DNA from: an uncultured Clostridia bacterium
Lineage (GTDB): Bacteria; Bacillota; Clostridia; Monoglobales; Monoglobaceae
DNA length: 21,252 bases
NCBI GenBank assembly: GCA_934454115.1
Contig: CAKSFQ010000030.1
Span: forward strand, 1 to 21,252
Reading direction: 5' to 3'
Position numbers and translations under genes: made by a program. Shown here piece by piece: positions 15,477-21,252 of this stretch. The notes under the pieces are model-generated. The model worked only from the letters and a program-made list of their open reading frames with translations, did no database searches and was not told the DNA's origin. Each line of letters opens with the position of its first letter. Position 1 is the first letter of the stretch.

Positions 15477-15506
15477 GAGTCTATCTCCATGATAGGCTCT
15501 TTTTTT
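15477..15506 (+). terminator. Terminator hairpin, right copy, at repeat element 2
   Basis: GAGTCTATC (15477-15485) pairs along its full length with GATAGGCTC (15491-15499), including one G-T pair, around TCCAT. Seven T follow. It is a complete plus-strand terminator and shares its stem core with 15059-15082. Confidence 0.85.
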
Positions 15507-15521
15507 GCGTTTTGATGGGAT

Positions 15522-15576
15522 CGGTTTATGCGGCAATGAATAAATATACTGCCGTCGCGTTTTGTCCTATAAACCG
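15522..15576. repeat. Two-tier inverted repeat, function unknown
   Basis: CGGTTTAT (15522-15529) pairs with ATAAACCG (15569-15576), and inside it CGGCA (15531-15535) pairs with TGCCG (15550-15554). It lies between two terminators in a gene-free stretch, with no promoter or T-run seen. It may be a small RNA remnant or simply chance. Confidence 0.35.
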
Positions 15577-15618
15577 AATTTTGCGATTGCACCTAATGCA
15601 TTATTTATCGTAAAATAC

Positions 15619-15647
15619 AAAAAAGAGAGACCCCGAAGGGTCTCTCT
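15619..15647 (-). terminator. Terminator of the S-layer gene
   Basis: A 10-base perfect stem (AGAGAGACCC with GGGTCTCTCT). On the minus strand it closes with the stable C(TTCG)G tetraloop and is followed by six T. It lies 20 bases after the stop codon. Confidence 0.95.
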
Positions 15648-15665
15648 GAAATAACTGTGATATCC

Positions 15666-18600
15666 TTATTTTGCAGTAAAGGTATATCTGCCGAAGTCAT
15701 AGTTCTTGTAAACTACGATGTCAGCCGGCTTGTTGTTGTAGTATCTAGCAAATGCATAATCCATCATGCCGTATGCCGGAGTATCTACAACAGCGCTGCC
15801 CAGGCCACCGCCGGTTACAGTACCATTCTTGTTCAGATCCTCGTCAACCTCTGCATCGCCCAGACCGCCAACGCTCAGAGCTTTAGCATCTCTCAATTCC
15901 GGATCGTAAACGTATACGTTTGCAGAACCTTCCTTGACGGTCTCCGTGCTGCCGCTGATTGTTCCGGCTGCACTAACAAGTGCTAAGGTAGCATTGCCGT
16001 TGTTACCAATCTTGGTGATTGCACCAAAGTAGTAATCTTCGTCATTGCCTGCACCAGCAATCGTCGGGTTCAGAATAGCAGTTGCATTCTTTTCATATGC
16101 CTTCTCAGAAGTACCACGGTTAAATACCAGAACCTTCTTAGCGTAGGTTACGGTATCGCCGGAAACGTTCAGCTTGAAGATATCACCGCGCTTAGCAAGT
16201 GCGATATCCTCCTCACCGGTCATGTCAACCTTGGTGGTTGCAGTCTTCATCTCCCCGTTCATGTAGTAATCTACTACGTAAACTTCGTCTACACCGTTAG
16301 CCATAGCCTTACCAACACTGTCGATAACAGCAACGCTGGAAGATGCGGAGATAGCGCCGTCTCTGTTCAGAATAACGACAGCACCGGCTTCGTCATTGCT
16401 ATCCGGGTCAACTGCAACGATATCATAAGTGTCTTCTACCAGAGCTGCGCCGTTTACAACGGAAGAACGATCCTTATCAGCAGCAACCGTACCGCCGTAA
16501 GCTACAGTCTGATCTGCATTGGTAATATAGAATACATAGGTGTCTGCATTGATGGTAACGCCTGCTCCCTTGAAGATCATGGTATCTTCATCATAGCTTG
16601 CATTCTTACCGTCAGCAGCAGTTGCGATATATGCCAGATCAGCATTGTCATCGCCCTTCGTGCCCGGCAGAACAACCGTCTTAACCTCACCGGAGCTGTT
16701 ACCAGCATAGGTGATAATCTGATTCTTCAGGGCAGCTGCGATAGCGTCTGCCTGAGCTACGTAGTTCTCCAGTTTAACCGTTACGGAATCACTGTTTCTC
16801 TTGCCATCCTTATCCTTAGAACCGCCCAGAGCAAAATACAGAGTATCGCTCAGGTTTACAAACTTCACGGTGCTAGCCAGGTTTGCTTCGTAGATCTCGC
16901 CGCTCTTGTCAAGAATCTGTACAGTGATGTCGTTGGTATTGCCCCAAGTACCTTCTTTTACAGAAGTGTTCAGGACATAAGCGTAGTTACCGGATACCGG
17001 CTCGCCTGCACCTTCAACCTCAACGTCCTTATCGTGAGCAACCAGCTTACCATACTCATCAATATAGAATCTACCGCTTACGCCGGCTTCCAGATTGGTG
17101 GTGGTGTATGCATCAGCAGCCAGTTCGTACTTGTTGCCGTCGCTCAGGGTGTACTTCTGCGTGCCGTTGGAGCTTGCAGGTACAGAGGTAATGGTACCGT
17201 CAACAAAGTTGTCCTCACCGAGAACTCTCATGTTGTATACATCGTCATATGCGTTCCAAACGATGGTGACTACATCCCACTTCTGCAGCTTGGTGTAATC
17301 ATAAGCTGCGCCACCCTTAGTCAGGTTGGTGATGCGGTTTGTATCATCTTCATCAAAGTCAACGGATCCTAAGGTTGCCTTATCCGGCGCATTGCTCAGA
17401 ATACCGGGAACGGTAACTCTCTTCATGAACTTCACTTGGCCGCGGCTGGTAACTTCCTTAACAACTGCGCTTACGCCAACTTCGATTACTACTACGTCAT
17501 AACCACTTGCATCGTCAGTGTCGAGCAGGGTTACTTTACCGCTGTACTTCGTGTCCGGCTTAATGATGCTGCTGGAAGCGCTGTCACCAAAGTACTGGCT
17601 CATGGTGCCTACTGCTGCAACGCCATTGTAGATTACAGTCGGTTTAGCCTGAACGGTCAGCTTGGTTTCGTTTCTGTCGGTCTCATTCTTCAGATAAGAC
17701 AGAGTGCCCTTGCCGTTAGCGTCCTCGGTATAACCTTCATACTGATCCAAAGTAAATTCGGTGCTGTTGTTCTTGGATGCGTTCGGGGTGATAGCAACGA
17801 TCGTGTAGTCATCGTTTCTGTTGCTGTCCTGCTTTGCATACAGATCAACTGCATAACCGATCAAGGAATCAACATCTTCTTCGCCCTGGTAGAACTTCAT
17901 TGCACGAGTTACCGTGCTGCTGCTGCTACCGCTATTTACATAAAGGTAGCTGCCCAGGTAGTTGTAGTTGTTGGTGCTGTTATCCAGCTTAACCTTAATG
18001 GTCTTGCTTGCGCTAGCGTCAATGTCCGTGGTGTTGGTGTCAGTATCGGTGTAGCTGTTAGCAACAACCTTACCGGAAACCTTAACCATCTTTAAGTCAC
18101 GGGTCAACAGAGTCTTGAAGCCATAGCCATCACGGTTTTCATAAACGGTGTACTCACCGTTCTTACCGTAGGTAACCATGTCCATCAGAGGCGTGTCGAT
18201 TGCATTGTAAACCATCTGTGCAACCATGCCTCTGGAAGCCTCTACGCCAATACCGCCGCCTACAACGTCATCCAGTACGCCGTATCTCTGTGCAGCAGTG
18301 AGGTAACCGGTCGGGTAACCGCCCTGGTCATCAGCGAAAGGTCTGTAGCCCAAGGTCTCCATCAGCATCTTGATCATTTCCTGATACTTAACGTTGTCCT
18401 CAGGACCAAAGTTGCCATCGCCATAACCGTTTACGATACCCTGGTTAGCAGCCTGTGCAACATAACCGGATGCCCAGTGAGTAGAAGGAACGTCAGCAAA
18501 AGAAGTGTTCGTCTGTGCTGCGTTGTTCATACCCTGAATTCTGGATACAATTGCTGTTACCTCAGCTCTTGTAATGGTATCATTCGGTCTGAATTCCATT

Positions 18601-18776
18601 ACGCCATCGTTGTTCTCGTCATCACCGGTGATGATACCGAGAGCGCTTAACGTTTCGATTGCCTCAGCATAGTTGTCAGTAGAAGCTACATCACTGAATA
18701 CCTGAGCGAAAGCTACGGTACTAACCAGCATAGCGAATACTGCCACCAAAGCAATAACCTTTTTGAGATTTCTCAT
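15666..18776 (-). CDS. S-layer protein with N-terminal SLH domains
   Basis: A 1036-residue secreted surface protein. Residues 1-24 form a signal peptide ending TVAFA. Three SLH domains follow: about 26-80 (VFSDVASTDNYAEAIETL, then FRPNDTITRAE), about 91-143 (FADVPSTHWASGYV, GYGDGNFGPEDNVKYQE) and about 150-200 (more divergent, ending ASRGMVAQMVYNAI). SLH domains bind secondary wall polymers and hold the protein on the cell wall. The rest is a long, acidic, threonine- and aspartate-rich, probably beta-structured region without a recognised enzyme domain. The ATG at 18776 is 8 bases after AGGAGG. A TTG two codons earlier is too close to that site. Its strong promoter, long 5' UTR and tetraloop terminator suggest high expression, probably as the main S-layer subunit. 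Confidence 0.92.
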   Translation of the reverse strand: MRNLKKVIALVAVFAMLVSTVAFAQVFSDVASTDNYAEAIETLSALGIITGDDENNDGVMEFRPNDTITRAEVTAIVSRIQGMNNAAQTNTSFADVPSTHWASGYVAQAANQGIVNGYGDGNFGPEDNVKYQEMIKMLMETLGYRPFADDQGGYPTGYLTAAQRYGVLDDVVGGGIGVEASRGMVAQMVYNAIDTPLMDMVTYGKNGEYTVYENRDGYGFKTLLTRDLKMVKVSGKVVANSYTDTDTNTTDIDASASKTIKVKLDNSTNNYNYLGSYLYVNSGSSSSTVTRAMKFYQGEEDVDSLIGYAVDLYAKQDSNRNDDYTIVAITPNASKNNSTEFTLDQYEGYTEDANGKGTLSYLKNETDRNETKLTVQAKPTVIYNGVAAVGTMSQYFGDSASSSIIKPDTKYSGKVTLLDTDDASGYDVVVIEVGVSAVVKEVTSRGQVKFMKRVTVPGILSNAPDKATLGSVDFDEDDTNRITNLTKGGAAYDYTKLQKWDVVTIVWNAYDDVYNMRVLGEDNFVDGTITSVPASSNGTQKYTLSDGNKYELAADAYTTTNLEAGVSGRFYIDEYGKLVAHDKDVEVEGAGEPVSGNYAYVLNTSVKEGTWGNTNDITVQILDKSGEIYEANLASTVKFVNLSDTLYFALGGSKDKDGKRNSDSVTVKLENYVAQADAIAAALKNQIITYAGNSSGEVKTVVLPGTKGDDNADLAYIATAADGKNASYDEDTMIFKGAGVTINADTYVFYITNADQTVAYGGTVAADKDRSSVVNGAALVEDTYDIVAVDPDSNDEAGAVVILNRDGAISASSSVAVIDSVGKAMANGVDEVYVVDYYMNGEMKTATTKVDMTGEEDIALAKRGDIFKLNVSGDTVTYAKKVLVFNRGTSEKAYEKNATAILNPTIAGAGNDEDYYFGAITKIGNNGNATLALVSAAGTISGSTETVKEGSANVYVYDPELRDAKALSVGGLGDAEVDEDLNKNGTVTGGGLGSAVVDTPAYGMMDYAFARYYNNKPADIVVYKNYDFGRYTFTAK

Positions 18777-18900
18777 TCTCAAATCCTCCTTAAAATATAA
18801 ATTTTAATTTTTTTACACCTTCATGCACTGCGGCTTCACCCCGTTTCCGCAGTGACCGTCAGTGGGTCCATACCGATTCCAGCATATTCTCACTAACTCA
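18777..18900 (-). promoter_or_regulatory. 5' UTR of the S-layer mRNA with stable hairpin
   Basis: About 124 transcribed bases before the ATG. In the minus strand CACTGCGG (18854-18847) pairs with CCGCAGTG (18833-18826), an 8-base perfect stem with a 13-base loop. A second CACTG (18864-18860) could pair with the same CAGTG. An AT-rich tract then leads to AAGGAGG. Long structured 5' UTRs that stabilise mRNA are known for S-layer genes. That role is inferred here. Confidence 0.55.
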
Positions 18901-18906
18901 GTACAA

Positions 18907-18936
18907 ATTATATCACTAAAACAGGCTAAATGTCAA
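18907..18936 (-). promoter_or_regulatory. Promoter of the S-layer gene
   Basis: On the minus strand, TTGACA (18936-18931), an 18-base spacer and TATAAT (18912-18907). Both hexamers are consensus, and transcription should start near 18900. Confidence 0.9.
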
Positions 18937-18957
18937 TATTTAATTTGATTTTTAATA

Positions 18958-18997
18958 GTTTTGTAACAAAGTAACCAAAAAAACCCTGCTACAAAAC
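18958..18997. promoter_or_regulatory. Inverted repeat upstream of the S-layer promoter
   Basis: GTTTTGTA (18958-18965) and TACAAAAC (18990-18997) are perfect inverted copies with 24 bases between, starting 22 bases upstream of the -35. The position suits an activator or repressor site. No regulator is encoded nearby. From 18998 to 19188 I see only a small TGCCG/CGGCA hairpin and no gene. Confidence 0.35.
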
Positions 18998-19188
18998 CGC
19001 CTGCTGAGCGATTCCCCCAGATTTTCGCTTTTCCTGCCGGAAAAAACGGCATTTATGCACAAAAGCGGCCATAATCAAAAGCAATTGTCCGCCGCACACG
19101 CTGCCAACCCGAGGAGGGCGGGTACACTTCAACATCCATACATTTTAATACCGGATTCGACTTCTGTCAAGTATTTTGAAAAAAATAA

Positions 19189-19217
19189 TTGCAATTTTGT
19201 ACAGTTTGTGCTATCAT
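19189..19217 (+). promoter_or_regulatory. Promoter of the ligase-like gene
   Basis: TTGCAA (19189-19194), 17 bases, TATCAT (19212-19217). The start near 19224 lies inside the longer open frame from 19176, which is therefore not the translated start. Confidence 0.65.
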
Positions 19218-19223
19218 GCAGCT

Positions 19224-19520
19224 AGAATCCGGCAGTCTGCACAATCTTTTGGGGATTTCTCATATGCCTTACGCCTTGCAAATCCCGAAAGAACGGCTGA
19301 GCAGAAATTTAACAAGCATCGGGCGCATGTGTTCGAGTCTCATACGCCTTACAGTCTTAAGACGATGAAGGCGTACGCAAGGTTCCCGTTTTTTGATAAA
19401 AAGGGCGACTTTTCTGTCGGATATGGAGTAATATATAATAAGGAAGTCTTTAGGCACACAGGGCATATCGGGTTCGGGTTACTATACCCAGTATCGCCGA
19501 AAGAGAGGGGAGGGCTCTTG
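19224..19520 (+). promoter_or_regulatory. Structured leader RNA, possible attenuator
   Basis: A leader of nearly 300 bases with several pairings: GGGATTT/AAATCCC (19252-19258 with 19280-19286), CCCGA/TCGGG (19284-19288 with 19319-19323), TACGCCTT/AAGGCGTA (19343-19350 with 19368-19375) and CGGG/CCCG (19320-19323 with 19385-19388). The last is followed by six T. The CCCGA and CGGG pairings exclude each other, as in an attenuator. I do not recognise a known riboswitch. The open frame through this region gives a protein unlike the ligase family. Confidence 0.4.
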
Positions 19521-20933
19521 ATGCGGTTTTTGGCACAACAATGGAGGGATAGCTATATCCGACATCTGGTTCTCCTGCTTCGGCACACCGTTTTACCCTG
19601 TCTTTCGTCTTTGTTCTTCTCCAGCTTTTTATGGAGGGGGTATTGTTTTTTGGACAGCCATGTGCTGCAAAGCCGCTGGGTACAATATCTTCTCGATCCC
19701 GGCTACGTCACCAACGCCTGGTACGAGAGTGCCTTTTATCGGCGCGGGACACGGCAGCTGCGGCATCTTTCCCTGATTACGCCGGCTGCGACACTGCGGT
19801 GGAGCGCCCTTTATCCGGGCTTGTTTTTCTGTATTATGCTCGCTGTCCCGGCGCGTTTCTGGAACGATTATTGCCTGATTCCGCTGTTCTTTGCCCTTGC
19901 GCTCTTCTATTTTTCTCACCACAAACACTATCGCACCGGCATTGTGTTTGCCTTTGTCAATGTCACTCTGATTTTCTTTTGGGTTCTGGCGGCTTTTGCG
20001 GTTCCAATGCAGGCCGTCCGCACGTTGACCTATCTGCTCCTTGGCATTGACCTCTTTTTTCTGATTTCGTTTTCTGTCCGCACTGAGCAGGAGCTGCTTT
20101 TGCTGTTGCAGGTTTTCTATTTTCTCTTTTGCGGACTTTGTGCTGTTGCGATGATGCAAAGCTGTGTGTTTAAGGTATCTCCGTCCGGAACCATGCAGGA
20201 CAGCGCTGCTTTTGGAGAAATTATGGTGTTGCTTTTTCCCTTTTCGATGGTATACTCCTCTGCACTGAAAAGCCGAAAACGACGCACGCTTTACTTTACC
20301 GCGCTGATGATCCCCGGCATATTTGCCATCAGCGCCGCCGGCTCCCGTGCCGCGCTGATTGGATTTTGGGTCGAATTTATTGTGTTTGCCCTGTTTGCAG
20401 ACCGTCGTTATCTCCTATTTCTGCTCGCAATCAGCCCGGTTGCACTGACCTCTGCACTTCGGCTGCCTGCCCTGGCGCTGCATAGCGCGGCACTACACGG
20501 TAATTTTATAAAAAATCTGTATTTAAGCTTTATGGACTTTTGGAACAATGGGTTTGGCATTAACAAAACCACGTTTTTGGACGTCTACCGCTCTACTGCC
20601 TCCAATGCGCAAAATTCCGCCGCCATGGTGCAGATTCCTTATCTGAAAATCAGTCCGGTTTATTTTACTTTTTTAATTGACGCCGGCGCAATTTTGATGA
20701 TTGGTTTTCTCAGCTACCTGCTGCGTCTGGCGCACTCGACACTGACCTCGATTTTTACGGCACAAAAGCAATACAGACTGTATTTTGCCGCCGGTTTTAC
20801 CACGCTGATTGGGATTTCCGTCTCTTCTATGCTGGAATCCACCCTGTTCCAGCCAAGGGTTCTGCTCCTGTACTGGGCGATGCTGGGACTGATCCGCGCC
20901 GTGCGAATTGTCCGTTTTGGCATTATTATGTAA
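19521..20933 (+). CDS. O-antigen ligase/polymerase-like polytopic membrane protein
   Basis: A 470-residue protein with about ten to twelve membrane helices and a large loop in the C-terminal third, the layout of O-antigen ligases and Wzy-type polymerases (Wzy_C). The most family-like parts are AISAAGSRAALIGFWVEFIV, a helix preceded by the conserved serine-arginine, and GFGINKTTFLDVY, followed by a long loop and helices with DAGAILMIGFLSYLLRL. The HNxxL histidine common in this loop is not obvious: NAQNSAAM occupies that place. The ATG at 19521 has GGGGAGGG 6 bases upstream. The same frame stays open back to 19176 across the promoter and is rejected. In a Gram-positive it would polymerise or attach a surface glycan. 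Confidence 0.75.
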   Translation: MRFLAQQWRDSYIRHLVLLLRHTVLPCLSSLFFSSFLWRGYCFLDSHVLQSRWVQYLLDPGYVTNAWYESAFYRRGTRQLRHLSLITPAATLRWSALYPGLFFCIMLAVPARFWNDYCLIPLFFALALFYFSHHKHYRTGIVFAFVNVTLIFFWVLAAFAVPMQAVRTLTYLLLGIDLFFLISFSVRTEQELLLLLQVFYFLFCGLCAVAMMQSCVFKVSPSGTMQDSAAFGEIMVLLFPFSMVYSSALKSRKRRTLYFTALMIPGIFAISAAGSRAALIGFWVEFIVFALFADRRYLLFLLAISPVALTSALRLPALALHSAALHGNFIKNLYLSFMDFWNNGFGINKTTFLDVYRSTASNAQNSAAMVQIPYLKISPVYFTFLIDAGAILMIGFLSYLLRLAHSTLTSIFTAQKQYRLYFAAGFTTLIGISVSSMLESTLFQPRVLLLYWAMLGLIRAVRIVRFGIIM

Positions 20934-20969
20934 TTTTTACCGCCTCTCAACAATTTTTATAAATAATTC

Positions 20970-20998
20970 TTGACAAACGGCCGCGGATACGCTATAAT
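20970..20998 (+). promoter_or_regulatory. Promoter of tRNA-Trp
   Basis: TTGACA (20970-20975), 17 bases, TATAAT (20993-20998), a full consensus promoter ending 15 bases before the tRNA. No terminator for the preceding ligase-like gene is seen in 20934-20969. Confidence 0.93.
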
Positions 20999-21013
20999 GG
21001 ATTCTTGTGATGT

Positions 21014-21089
21014 AGGGGTATAGCTCAGTTGGTAGAGCAGCGGTCTCCAAAACCGCGTGCCGGGAGTTCGAGTCTCTCTACCCCTGCCA
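21014..21089 (+). tRNA. tRNA-Trp (anticodon CCA)
   Basis: A complete 76-base cloverleaf. The acceptor stem pairs AGGGGTA (21014-21020) with TACCCCT (21079-21085), the discriminator is G, and the CCA end is encoded (21087-21089). The D-arm reads GCTCAGTTGGTAGAGC, the anticodon loop CTCCAAA gives CCA, and the T-arm is GGGAGTTCGAGTCTCTC. It stands alone with its own promoter and terminator. Confidence 0.98.
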
Positions 21090-21092
21090 TGT

Positions 21093-21143
21093 AAAGACAC
21101 CATTGAAATCTGAACCCTCAAGTTCAGACTCAATGGTGTCTTT
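21093..21143 (+). terminator. Terminator of tRNA-Trp
   Basis: A long hairpin: AAAGACACCATTGA (21093-21106) pairs with TCAATGGTGTCTTT (21130-21143), and TCTGAAC pairs with GTTCAGA inside around a six-base loop. T-rich sequence follows. From 21144 to the end I see no gene or repeat. Confidence 0.93.
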
Positions 21144-21252
21144 ATTATAAAACCCAGTATTTATGCGGTTTTTCGAGGTCGCATTTTCTTTTTGCAAGCT
21201 GGACTGAAAACAGAAAAACTCAAATTAGGCAATCCAAAGATTTAAAAACAAA

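Noticed and set aside
19325..19350. tRNA remnant suggested by a TTCGAGT T-loop-like word
   Set aside because: The T-stem has a mismatch and no acceptor, D or anticodon arms can be placed upstream.
19176..19520. N-terminal extension of the ligase-like protein
   Set aside because: The frame spans a promoter and stem-loops, the peptide is not hydrophobic, and GGGGAGGG precedes the ATG at 19521.
1..21252. CRISPR array, prophage or full insertion sequence
   Set aside because: There are no regularly spaced repeats and no integrase, transposase or phage structural genes. The only repeats are the two inverted elements and short palindromes.

Overview
The window looks like a chromosomal segment of a low-to-middle GC Gram-positive bacterium, most likely class Clostridia (Bacillota). 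The reasons are strong AGGAGG-type ribosome binding sites, many TTGACA/TATAAT promoters with 17-base spacers, a DUF896 protein, an LCP wall-polymer ligase, a lipobox-type solute-binding protein, an SLH-domain S-layer protein, and a tRNA with its CCA encoded. No phage, plasmid or CRISPR genes are seen.

Layout. (1) Positions 1-300: AT-rich sequence without a convincing gene, holding an imperfect 26-base inverted repeat and a strong terminator. (2) 315-3045, minus strand: the ribosome-associated GTPase typA/bipA and a downstream DMT-family transporter. (3) 3159-6322, plus strand: a promoter and attenuator-like leader, then an ABC importer of the TrpXYZ-like type (lipoprotein, permease, ATPase), and a DUF896 gene joined by TAAGGAGG. 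(4) 6429-10255: endonuclease III (minus) and the glyA-rarA-prolyl-tRNA deacylase operon (plus), driven by two divergent promoters that share their -10 bases. (5) 10267-11631, minus: citrate synthase. (6) 11788-15507: a small DUF2752 membrane protein, an LCP ligase (minus) and an SGNH/GDSL hydrolase (plus). (7) 15619-20933: a 1036-residue SLH S-layer protein (minus) with its own strong promoter and long 5' UTR, then an O-antigen-ligase-like membrane protein (plus) behind a structured 300-base leader. (8) 20970-21143: a complete tRNA-Trp(CCA) transcription unit.

The most unusual structure is a pair of about 393-base, roughly 90% identical repeats in opposite orientation (12235-12627 and 15084-15475) bracketing the LCP and SGNH genes. 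They have no convincing gene, share a TGTCGA terminal inverted repeat and contain several nested palindromes. At each site the copy lies between two versions of the same locus-specific terminator hairpin. The hairpins differ between the two sites. This suggests a non-autonomous mobile element that inserts into intrinsic terminators and duplicates them, so that neighbouring genes keep a terminator on each side.

Genes of regions 6 and 7 suggest a cell-surface theme: SLH domains bind a secondary wall polymer, LCP enzymes attach such polymers to peptidoglycan, and a ligase/polymerase-like protein and an SGNH esterase could build or trim it. The rest of the window is housekeeping.
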